Shown here in pieces: positions 24,367 through 35,200 of a DNA stretch of 64,000 bases; positions within the stretch are counted from its first letter, which is position 1; each line of letters opens with the position of its first letter. A program made the translations under genes and the position numbers. The DNA is from Oscillospiraceae bacterium. GTDB lineage: Bacteria > Bacillota > Clostridia > UMGS1840 > HGM11507. The notes beneath the pieces were generated by a model that was given only the letters and a program-made list of their open reading frames with translations, made no database searches and had not been told where the DNA came from. The DNA lies in contig SVKB01000006.1 of the NCBI GenBank assembly GCA_015068665.1, forward strand, positions 21,521-85,520, written 5' to 3'.

Positions 24367-24435
24367 TATTATATTTTAAAATTTCTTTAAAAACACATCA
24401 AAGTCCCTATTTAGGGAACTCCTTGTCCCACAAGG
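24367..24435 (-). promoter_or_regulatory. Leader of phage cassette with weak -10 and two dyads
   Basis: Upstream of the first cassette gene, the minus strand has TATAAT in AAAATATAATATAC near 24372, with no good -35. Behind it are two short inverted repeats, TCCCTA-TT-TAGGGA (24404-24417) and CCTTGT-CCC-ACAAGG (24421-24435). They could be operator sites or stems of an RNA leader. No gene is present between 24325 and 24537. Confidence 0.4.
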
Positions 24436-24486
24436 GATTGCTGCTCTTCTTTCGGTTATTTTCCGTAATGAGATGTTTGTAAATAA

Positions 24487-24521
24487 AAAAAGGCAATAAT
24501 CACAATTATGTGATTATTACC
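24487..24521 (-). terminator. Terminator of the SLH protein gene
   Basis: Minus-strand stem GGTAATAATCAC/GTGATTATTGCC (24521-24492, one G-U pair) followed by TTTTTTT, 17 bases after the stop. The same 12-base stem sequence is used after the aldolase gene at 48288-48316. Confidence 0.85.
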
Positions 24522-24537
24522 TTCGTAAATTTTATTG

Positions 24538-26142
24538 TCAGCTCATGCTGTCTACAAGATCATCTACCGTTTTACCAAACAGCATTAAGGATAATTCATC
24601 AGCCGCATAGGAGGGAAGATATCTCATAAGATTCTTTTCAAAGTTACCCTTTTCAACCTCTGTCATATCAATATACATAGCCTTTGCTGTCCTTATCGGA
24701 GAATCCTCGGTTGAGCCGTATTTTTTAATAACATAGTCATCCTCATAGATTGCAATATTCTTATTGGCATCCTCACGAGTGCTCTTAAGAGCACCGTTTA
24801 TGATATTTAAAATTGCCTGCTCGTCTTTGGAGAATCTTGCGCCATATCTGTCAATAGCAGCTATTATCTGATTGATATTGGAAAGGGCTTCAGTTTGTTT
24901 TTCGGGATCTATAACCGGAACTTCAGGTTCGGGTTCCGGTTCAGGTTCGGGATCGGGAGTAACAACAGGAGGTGTTACCTCCTCATTACCGGAGCCTGTG
25001 TTATCACCGGAGCCTGTATTATCGCCGGAGCCTGTATTGTCGCCGGAGCCTGTGTTATCGCCGGAACCTGTATTGTCGCCGGAGCCTGTATTGTCGCCGG
25101 AACCTGTGTTATCGCCGGAGCCTGTATTATCGCCGGAACCTGTGTTATCGCCGGAACCTGTATTATCGCCGGAGCCTGTATTATCGCCGGCGCCTGTATT
25201 GTCGCCGGAGCCTGTATTATCGCCGGCGCCTGTATTGTCGCCGGAGCCTGTGTTATCTCCGGAGCCTGTGTTATCTCCGGAGCCTGTATTGTCGCCGGAA
25301 CCTGTGTTATCGCCGGAACCTGTGTTATCGCCGGAACCTGTGTTATCGCCGGAACCTGTATTATCACCGGTGCCGGTGTTGTCATCAGAACCTGTATTTG
25401 GGCCCTGTGGTGGTGCCTGAGGAGGTACAATCGGCTTTACGCCGCCTCCGCCTCCGCCACCGCCGCCACCGCCGGTAGATCCGGTTGAACCGGTGGAGCC
25501 GGTGTTACCGCCGGTTGAAGGTGGTGTAACCTCAGGCTGTTTATTAACATTGGGAGTTAAGGTTACGCCTAAAACAAGCTCACCTCTTGTTATATTTGCC
25601 TTTGCACGGAAGGTATTACCTGCCTCAAGGCTCATAATTCTGTTTCCAAGAACTTTTTTAACATAAGGCAATGCCCAGTCAGAAACCTCATCGGCAATCT
25701 GAGTGTCAAAGGGGATATCCCAAAGACCTGCAACACGTGATATAACAACACATGCCTGCTCTCTTGTAAGAGGATCATTACCTCTGAAGGTGCCATCTCC
25801 GTGCCCCTGGATATAGCCTGCTTTTTTCGCAACGGCAACATAAGAGTAGAACCAGTCGTTCTTACTTACATCGGAAAAGTTATCCGTTGCCGCCTCGGTG
25901 TAACCGAAGGCAAGATTTATAATTTTACAAAGCTCTGCTCTTGTAAGGCTGTTATAAGGACGGAAGCTTCCGTCACCGTAGCCCGAAAGCACGCCTGCTT
26001 CAACAAGCTTATATATAGCCTGTCCCTGGGATGTAGTCTTATCCACATCGTTAAACTGTGTGGTAGTGGTATTTGCAAATACACAGGGGGTAAGAGATAA
26101 TATAAAGGAAAAACATATAAGTAATGCAATCAGTTTTTTCAT
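24538..26142 (-). CDS. S-layer-homology surface protein with GSGDNT repeat linker
   Basis: 534 residues. Signal peptide (1-24, LIALLICFSFILSLTPCVFA), then three SLH domains (about 30-205; phrases such as AIYKLVEAGVLSGYGDGSFR, SLTRAELCKIINLAFGY, DPLTREQACVVISRVAGL), which bind pyruvylated secondary wall polymers. A Gly/Ser/Thr linker with a run of glycines precedes about 22 tandem copies of GSGDNT (variants GAGDNT, GTGDNT) at about 250-390, then a Pro/Glu stretch, and a C-terminal ~125-residue helical domain (TEALSNINQIIAAIDRYGAR) that I do not recognise. It should be wall-anchored with the helical domain displayed on a flexible stalk. It is downstream of the 3073-residue protein and probably co-transcribed. 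Confidence 0.88.
   Translation of the reverse strand: MKKLIALLICFSFILSLTPCVFANTTTTQFNDVDKTTSQGQAIYKLVEAGVLSGYGDGSFRPYNSLTRAELCKIINLAFGYTEAATDNFSDVSKNDWFYSYVAVAKKAGYIQGHGDGTFRGNDPLTREQACVVISRVAGLWDIPFDTQIADEVSDWALPYVKKVLGNRIMSLEAGNTFRAKANITRGELVLGVTLTPNVNKQPEVTPPSTGGNTGSTGSTGSTGGGGGGGGGGGVKPIVPPQAPPQGPNTGSDDNTGTGDNTGSGDNTGSGDNTGSGDNTGSGDNTGSGDNTGSGDNTGSGDNTGAGDNTGSGDNTGAGDNTGSGDNTGSGDNTGSGDNTGSGDNTGSGDNTGSGDNTGSGDNTGSGDNTGSGDNTGSGDNTGSGNEEVTPPVVTPDPEPEPEPEPEVPVIDPEKQTEALSNINQIIAAIDRYGARFSKDEQAILNIINGALKSTREDANKNIAIYEDDYVIKKYGSTEDSPIRTAKAMYIDMTEVEKGNFEKNLMRYLPSYAADELSLMLFGKTVDDLVDSMS
24990..25385 (-). repeat. 18-base coding minisatellite (GSGDNT)n
   Basis: About 22 tandem copies of an 18-base unit inside the 534-residue SLH gene. 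Units differ mainly at synonymous positions (GGC/GGT, TCC/GCC). Because the unit is a multiple of three and lacks stops in several frames, all three plus-strand frames and another minus frame are also open across it. Such arrays change copy number easily by slippage. Confidence 0.95.
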
Positions 26143-26170
26143 AATTTTTCTCCTTGTTTTTTTAGGGTAT

Positions 26171-26200
26171 AACAGGCAGGATTTTTTAATCCTGCCTGTT
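26171..26200. repeat. Perfect inverted repeat between the two SLH genes
   Basis: AACAGGCAGGATT (26171-26183) pairs with AATCCTGCCTGTT (26188-26200). It lies nine bases after the stop of the giant gene but is not followed by a T-run on that strand, so it is more likely a processing or mRNA-stability hairpin within a common transcript than a full terminator. Confidence 0.6.
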
Positions 26201-26208
26201 TTTAAATT

Positions 26209-29200
26209 TTAGCCGCCTGTAACAACTCTCTTGACTGTAATAATAATATCTTTGATTTTAAATTCATACATATCATCATTTATGTCTGCAAAGGTTGCTT
26301 TGATACCCTTGATACTTACTTCGTAAATATCAACACCGGTATGAGTAGTACCAATATAGTCTACATACTCAACGTCCTCGCCTACAAGTATTCTTTCAGC
26401 CTTATCAAACAGCTTATCAAGATATTTGTAATCAAATATTTCATCAGTTACTGCATCGTATTCATTATAAGCTTCATAAACGCCTCTTCTGAACAGTGCG
26501 TAATCAGAGGATTCATACTTCTTGTTAAGCGGACTGTCTTCATACTTTGCAACAAGCTTATTATAGTATTCGGGGAACTTGGTTTTAACTGCGTTTGTAA
26601 CAGCATTTGCAAGTCCCGGATTACCGTCCTTGTCACCGTTTAAGAATTCGTTTGTTAGGTTTGCATATTTCAGTGCAAGCTCTTCATATCCGTCAACAAG
26701 TGTTTCAAGCTTTTCTTCGGTAAGAAGATTTTCCTTATACCAAAGCACCATATCGTCTGCAAGTATCATAAACTTAAGAGCGATATTATAATAATCGTCA
26801 AAGGACTTTAAGTTATAGCCTGAGTATTCATCATCAGCCATAGCAGGTGAACCGTCAAGAACCTTGTCTACTGCAAGCTCTTTTATAATTTCCTGAAGAT
26901 ACTTGTTATCGCTGTAGAATAATTTATCAGAAAGCTTTTCTGAAGCAAGCTCTGTCAGGCTTTCATAAAGTGGAATATATCCGTCAAGGATTGGGTTAAT
27001 CTTAACATTTATACCGCAATTAATATATCCGGTCTGTCCGTTTTCAGCATCAAGTATTGCCTGATCAATCTGGCTGATAAGCTCACCGAATGAACGGTCA
27101 TAGATTTCCTTAACCTTGCTTTCAGGGTAAACCTTGAACAGAAGATTACTGTAAGGAAGCTTTTTAATCATTTCCGCATAGGAGTAATCCTTTTCGATAG
27201 TAATCTTTAAGCCCTCTGCGATAAATACGCTGTCCTTATCAACTGTGAACTGCTTATCTTTATTGATTTCCTTAACAAGTCTGTCCAGAGTATCGCGGTA
27301 AACTGTTTCGATGATTTCATCGATAAATTCGTCACGAACCGTAACATCCGAGTTCAGATAATCAATTACACTGTCAATAAGCTCATCAAGCATATCCGAA
27401 TTACTGTTTGCAATAACAGTATCAATTGCAACGGTTATGATTTTTTCTCTCTTTGCAGTATCTGTTTCAAATACATTCATAAGAGCATCAATTACATAAT
27501 CCTTTGCAGGAAGGTCAAGCTTGGTTTCATCAATTTCACCAATGCCCAACACATCTGATGCTATTTCAACTACCTTTTCAAATATCTGAGGCTCATCAAT
27601 TCTTTCTCCGATTTCATCAAGAATGAATTCAATTGCATCATTTCTTATATTTGAAGGAATGTCAAGATATTTATCATATTTACTGCTTATTCTTGATACA
27701 ACCTCATCTAAAAGTGCTTCTTCATCCGCATTCTTCGGATTTTCGATAGCTTCGATAACTATATCCTTACCGTAGTCATTAAACAGCTTTTCAATACTGT
27801 AGCCCAAGGTATTAAGCTCGGTCATAAGTGTTGTATTGTCAAGTGTAGCAATAACCTTGCTTGAATAAAGTGAAATAAATTCAAGTGAAGAGTCGGGAAG
27901 ATTATCACCGTCTGCATCCCCGGTTGCAAGAGGAGTGAAGGTAATCTTCTTTGCGGGATCGGTAATGTCTGCATTTATAAATCTTTCGATTTCTTCTCTT
28001 CTGAAGGTTGGGTTTGTCTTTGTTTCAGATATAACATCCTCTATAATATATGGCTTAGCGTCATCTAAAAGCTCATCTATATTATTATAGTGGAAGTCTG
28101 CTACAATCTGGTCAAAGGTTCTTTCCTCAAATTCCTTCTTAACATAATCGGAAACAAGATCAAAGGTATTATCATAGCTTCCTATATTATTAAATTCAAA
28201 GCCTGTGTAATCTTTAATTTCCTTCTTAAGATTTGCTTCATCCTCCAATGCGGATTTAGCTTCATCTGTTGCATACTCTCTGGCATCAGCTATAAGAGCG
28301 GTATTAAGCTGGTTTTCATCCTGATACTGCTGACCCTTATGTTCCTCATAAACCTTTTCGAATTCTTCATCCTTTTCAAGATTTACTTCGGTTACCTTAA
28401 CCACGTACGCTCTTGCGCCCATACCGTTTGCCTGATCTACGGTAACTAAGGTGCCTGTTAATTTGCTGATTGCCTCCTGATAAGCTGTGTCATCGTTAAG
28501 AACGGCAGTTTCAACGCTGGAATCACCTTCAGCCTTAGCAGCAATCTTTGCAACAACCTGACGGGTTGTAAGAGCAGGATTATAAGCTTCGCCAACCAGA
28601 GAATCATAAACTGATGCAAAAATAGAATCAGAGGTATCCTCAAGTCGTGTAATAATCTTTTCTTTTATTTTAACCTTAATATATTCAACCATTGCATCAA
28701 CAGAGGTGATTGAGCTGTCTCCTGTAACCTCGGAAAGCTTAGCTGCAAGCTCTTCGTCGGTCATAGCAGCAATTTCCTCTTCTGCAAGAAGCTTAAATAT
28801 ATCAACCGGCTTTTTAGCCTTTAATTCATCATAATCATGACCGTCAAAGGCAGTGTGCGCGATTAACTCATTGAAGAATTCTTCCTTTTTAAGCTCTTCA
28901 ACGATTGCATTTTTAATCTGCTGTTTTTTGTCATCAAGCATTGCCTGCTTTGTTGCGTAGCCAAGCTTACCTGCGAACTTATCATAATCGGTTACGTTTC
29001 CTACGGTAACACTGTCAAGCTCGTGCTTAACAACATCTGCAATAAGATCAACTGTGTTCTGAAGAGTATTAATCTTTGTATGGTCATAGCTTTCCAAAGG
29101 TGTTCCCTTGAATTCCTTATCAATAACCATATCAAGGAAGTCTTCATCACTTATAATTCTGTCAAGAACAACATCAACAGTCTTTTCTCTTGCAAGTGAG

Positions 29201-32200
29201 AACAGCTCGTCATCGGTATAGCCAAGCTCTGTTTTAACAAAGCTGTAATCAAGATTTGCCTTAACAAGACCTACAATAAATTCCTTTACCGTCTTGCCTG
29301 CAATGTCGGAGGCTGTGCTGTAAACATAGGTTCCGTCACTTAGCTTGTTATACGGAATATTCTTAATAGCAAAATCAATATAGTCGGTTTTACCGCCGTT
29401 TTGCTTAAAGTTGTCATATTCCTTGTCAAGCTCTGCTATAACGGCCTTCTTTATAAACTCTCTTAAGGTCTTACCCTCGATATCAGAAAGCTCAAGTCCA
29501 GTTGCATTCTTGAATGCCTCATCATCCTCAAGCATCTTCTTTACAACCTTTTCAACCATTACAAGTGCATTGTCGTAATCGGTATCAAGAGCGTGATCTA
29601 TGGTATCCTTTAAAAGTGCCTTAAGCTCTTTAACATCCTGCGGATCGGAGGACTGAGCCATTGTTCTGAAATAGCGAAGCATTGAATCCTTTAAGGAATC
29701 GTTATCATCAAACATATCCTTAGCGGCATCAACTATGAATTTCTCCATATTTTCTTCGCCGATAATCTGTGAGAATCTTACAAATAATTCCTGATTGTAG
29801 ATTTCTCTGTTTTCACCAAGTATTCCTTTTTCAATAAGCTTATCAATAGCCTTATCGTCGTAATTTACCTTATCAAGAGCCTGATTGATAACCCATAAAT
29901 GGTCTCTTGGTTCTTTTCCAAAGCCTTTGATATACTGAGTATACATAAGGTTCTTTGCAGAATCCAGTAGTCTTGTATCATCCTCGTACCATACTTCAAA
30001 CGGGAAGGATTCGGGAATGGAGCCCACATAAACATTTATTGCTAACTTTTTAGCTCTTAAATAAACATCGGTATCCTCGGTTACCTTAACATTTTCGTCA
30101 AACAGCTTCCAGCCGTTTTCAGTTTCGTACCACCAGTTATATTCAACCTGATGCTGATAATCCTCACCGGAGTATACATCGGAAACCGTATCATTCTTAA
30201 CATAACCTGCCCAGCTGTCAGATTCAGAATCGTACATTATAGCCTTGGTGTCGGAAAGTGTTTTTTCATCAACCGAAGCTGCTGCCTTAACCTCTATTGT
30301 TTCAAAAGGTGCGGTTGCATTATATGCATAGAAATTAACCTTGAACTTCTCGGTTTCTTCAACCCATTTTGCATACAGGGTTATATCCTTTGTAACCTTG
30401 CTGTCAAAATCATATTCAAAGCCTGAAGTACATTCTTCTACTGTATACCAACCTGCAAATACGAAGCCGTCCTTTTCAGGTTTTGAAGGCTCACTTGCCT
30501 TTTCTTCATATTTAACAGTCTGTGAGGTTACATAAGTTCCGCCCATTGAGTTGAATGCTACAGTATATTCTTTCTTTTCAAACTGTGCATAGATTACAAC
30601 ATCAGATGTGATTTTATCGCCGTGGCTGTATGCTGTACCTGTGCCGTCTTCCTTTGTATTCCAGCCAGTGAAATCATAACCGTTCTTGGTCGGAGCAGTT
30701 ATATATGCTGAAATTACTCCGTTTACAGGAATATATGTTTCTGTTTGATGTCCGTCAACAACATAAGTTACCTTATAGGTTGTTGCACTCTTTTCCTGCC
30801 ATACGCCATAGAAGATGATTGTTGCACCGTCATTTGCATTATCAGGTCTTGCAAATTTATATCCGGCAACAAAATCAGGTGTATCGGAGCCCTGGGTCAA
30901 TGACCAGCCAAGGAACTCATAACCGTCTTTTTCGTAGCCTGATGCACCGGGCAATTCAAATTCTTCGGTAAATTTGATACCTGTAAAGGTTTTTTCGTTA
31001 TTTTTATCATCACCGAAGCTTAACTTATAGGTATATTCATTTTCCTTCCAGATAGCATACAGGGTAACAATCTGCCCCTCTGTCGCGCTGATGTTATACA
31101 CACCGCCTGAGGTATAAGGGGTACCTGTTCCGTCAGCCTTGGTGTTCCAGTTAACAAATACATGTCCAACTCTTCCGAAGGTCTGAGCATTGTTGATTAA
31201 AATATCTTTTCCAACAACAGCCATTGCATCAGATGGCATTGTACCATAGATTGCATCACTGTTTTTATCGTATTTAATGGTGTAGTATTTATCGGCTGCA
31301 GTTTTCCATTCAGCATGTAATTCTGTGGTTTTGTTAACTGCTACATTATGTCCGTAGGTATTGCCTGTGGAAGGTTCATACCAACGATAGAATACATAGC
31401 CCTCTTTTTCGGGAACATCCATATATTTGGAAATCCTGTCATCGTGCTGATATGTTTTCTTAGCAACTTCAACACCGTCAACATAGAAGTTGATTACGTA
31501 TGTTGCAATATCCCATTTAGCTTTAAGAGTGATATTTCCTGTAACAGGAGTATCAAAGCTATACTCTGAGCCGTTTAATGTCCAGTATTTGAATGTGTAG
31601 CCTGCTTTTGTTGGTGCAGTCGGAATGGTTGCCTTGCTGTTATAATCAACAACCTGACTTGCAACTAACGAACCGCCATCGGAATCAAAGGTTACAGTGT
31701 ATTTATTGATTTCCCAGATTGCCTTAAGAACAATCGCGCCTGTAACAGGAGTATCAAAATCATATTTCACTCCGTCTAATTCCCAATATTTAAAGGTATA
31801 ACCCTCTTTTGTAGGATCAGCCGGTTTTACAACCTTGTTAAGATAGGTAATATTCTGATTTCCAACACCTGTACCACCATCCGAATTAAAGGCAATGGTA
31901 TAAACATTGATTTCCCATACCGCTTTAAGTGTTATATTACCTTTAACTAAAGTATTAAAGTTATACGGTACTCCGTTTAAAGTCCAGTATTTAAAGGTAT
32001 ACCCCGTTTTAGTCGGTTCTGTAGGTAAGGTTGCTTTGCTGTTATAATCAACAGTCTGGGTTGTAACATAAGAACCGCCGTCCGAATCAAAGGTTACAGT
32101 ATACTGATTTATATTCCATTTAACATAGATTGTAACAGGACCTGTAATCGCCTGATTGAAATCAAATGGTGTGTTATAACCTGCATCAGCATACCATCCG

Positions 32201-35200
32201 CCAAAGGTATAACCTGTAAGGGTCGGGTCTACAGGCTGTGTAATCATTTGACCGTCTATAACAGTCGCATTTTTATCAACGCCCTCACCGCTAAAATCTT
32301 TATATACCACATTATGAACTGTTTTATTCGTCCATTCAGCCTTAACGGTAATATTTGATGTAATATCAACTTTATTTCCTTCAACTATCTGATTTGAGTT
32401 TCCGTCAAACCAACCCGCGAACTTTAATGAAACATCGCTGTTTGTAGGAGTTGGAAGAGCAGGATAGGTACTGTCATAGATAACATCTATATAGCTTGGC
32501 GAAACTGCATTACCGCCGTTTGAATCAAAGGTAATTCTGTATGAATTTGCCTGCCATACAGCTTTAAGTGTTATCGGTCCTGTAACCAACGTATTAAAGT
32601 TGTATACCGAGCCGTTCAATGTCCAGTTAACAAAAGTATAACCTGTTTTAGTTGGATTAGCAGGTTTTACAACCTTATTGTTATGATCAATAGTCTGCGG
32701 TGCAACACTTGAGCCGCCATCAGAATCAAAGGTTATAGTATATTTATTGATTTCCCATACTGCTTTTAAGGTAATATCACCTGTAATTAAAGTATTGAAA
32801 TCATATTCCGTGCCATTTAATGACCAGTATTTAAATGTGTAACCTGTTTTGGTTGGATTGGTAGGTAATGTTGCTTTGGAATTATAATCAACAGTTTGCG
32901 GTGCAACACTTGATCCGCCATCCGAATCAAAAGTTACTGTGTAGGTATTGATTTTCCATTTTGCCTTAAGGGTTATCGGACCCGTAACAGGAGTATCAAA
33001 ATTATATTCTGCGCCGTTTAATGTCCAATATTCAAATGTATAACCTGTTCTGGTTGGATTAACGGGCTTTACAACCTTATTGTTATAAGCAATTTCCTGA
33101 CCTGCAACAGCTGAGCCGCCGTCAGAATCGAAGGTTACATTGTATTTATTAATCTGCCATACCGCTTTAAGTGTGATATTGCCTGTAACTAAAGTATTAA
33201 AGTCGTACTCTATGCCGTTTAATGTCCACTTTATGAAAGAATAACCGGTCTTAGTCGGATTAGCAGGCTTAGTTGCCTTACCGTTATAGTCAACAGTCTG
33301 AGGTGCAACAGCTGAACCGCCGTCCGAATCAAAGGCAACTGTATATTTATTTACATTCCACTTAACATAAATTGTAACAGGACCTGTGATTGCCTGATTG
33401 AAATCAAAGGCTGTTGTATAACCTGCATCCGCATACCAACCGCCGAAGGTGTGACCTGCAAGGGTTGGATTGGAAGGCTTAACTATTTTTTCACCGTCGA
33501 TAACAGTTGCGTTCTTATCGCTGCCGGTACCGTTAAAATCTTTATAGATAACATTGTGAACTGCTTTGTTCGTCCATTTTGCTTTAACTGTGATATTTGA
33601 TGTTATATCAACTAAGTTACCCTCAAAAATCTGATTATCGTTTGAGTCAAACCATCCTACAAAGTTAAGCGTAGAATCACTGTTTGTCGGTGTTGGAAGT
33701 GCAGGATAAGCGGTATTGTAGGTAACATCTATATAGCTTGGTGTTACAGGATTACCGCCGTTTGAATCAAAGGTAATTCTATATGTGTTTGCCTGCCACA
33801 CAGCTTTAAGGGTAAATGCCTCGGTAACAGGGCTGTTAAAGCTATACGAGCTTGTTCCGTCCTTTGACCAGAATTTAAAGGTGTAGCCTGTTTTAGTTGG
33901 ATTTACAGGCTTTGTTACCTTTGCATTGTAGTCAATCTCCTGACTTGCAACCGAGGTTCCTCCGTCAGAGTCAAAGGTTACTGTGAATTTCTGGATTTCC
34001 CATTTAGCCTTAAGAGTTATATCACCTGTAACAGGAGTATCAAAATTATATTCCTGATTGTTTAACATCCAGTATTTGAATATATAACCTGTTTTGGTTG
34101 GATCGGTAGGCTTGGTTGCTTTGGAGTTGTAAGCCACACTCTGACTTGCAACCGCAGATCCGCCATCCGAATCAAAGGTTACTGTATAATTACCGCTTGT
34201 TGGTCTCCATACCGCAGTCAGAGTAAAGTTTGTCGAGTTGAAATTCAAAACTGTATTAAAGTTATATTCATTTGTTCCATCCTTCGTCCAGTAAAGAAAT
34301 TCATAACCGGGTCTTGTAGGATCGGCAGGCTTTATAACCTTTTTGCCGACAGCTACCTGCTGAGGTGCAACATAAGAACCGCCGAGTCCGGTGTCGAAGG
34401 TGATTACACGGGGGATGTTAGTGGCGCCACCGCCACCTCCTCCACCACCGCCGCCTCCGCCGCCACCGCCACCGCCGGTGGTGCCGGGATCAACTGCGTC
34501 AGTCTTAAAGGTTGCCGAGGTTAAAATATTTATACCGCTGAATACGGCTTCTGTTCTGTAATTATCAAAGTGAACATTGGAATTAATGTTCTTGACAACA
34601 ACATTTTCACCAACGGTTGTGCCAATCAGCTTAACTGTTGCAGCACCTCTTACAAGAAGTCTTCCCTTAATGGATACATTTGTAAGGGTAACTGTTGTTA
34701 AATTGGCACCGTCACCGATAACCAGGTCGCCGTCAACAATAACATTTGAAAGGCTTATATTTTCATGTCTTATAAGTGTACTGTCAGGACCGGTAGAGGA
34801 ATAGGTACCTGCATTCACGAAATAGGTCTTGAAAATGTTATGCATAAACTGAGCAAATTCAGCTCTTGTAATATTGGCTTTCGGAGTAGCCTCGCTGTTC
34901 TGATTACCGTTTACATAGCCTTTTTTTGCAAGTATTGATAAATACTCACGAGCCCAGTCGCTTATATTTGCCTTATCGGTAAATTTATCAAGAGGAGTAT
35001 AATCTGTGGAGGATAAAACCAAAGCTCTCGCAAGAACCGTAAAGGCTTCTTCTCTGGTGATGGTATCGTCCGGTCTCATAAGCCCGTTGCCCGAGCCTAC
35101 GAAAACACCCATATGAACAGCCTTGGCGATATCGTTATAATACCACTTGGAGGCTGATACATCGGTAAAGCCCGAAATATCTGTTTTGATATTTGCACCA

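Noticed and set aside
10789..24521. Prophage attachment repeats flanking the phage cassette
   Set aside because: I compared the two flanks by eye and found only short A/T-rich similarity, no convincing shared core of 12 bases or more.
24872..25488. Long open frames in all three plus frames and a second minus frame
   Set aside because: They arise from the 18-base repeat, which lacks stops in several frames; the products are simple repeats with no other support.
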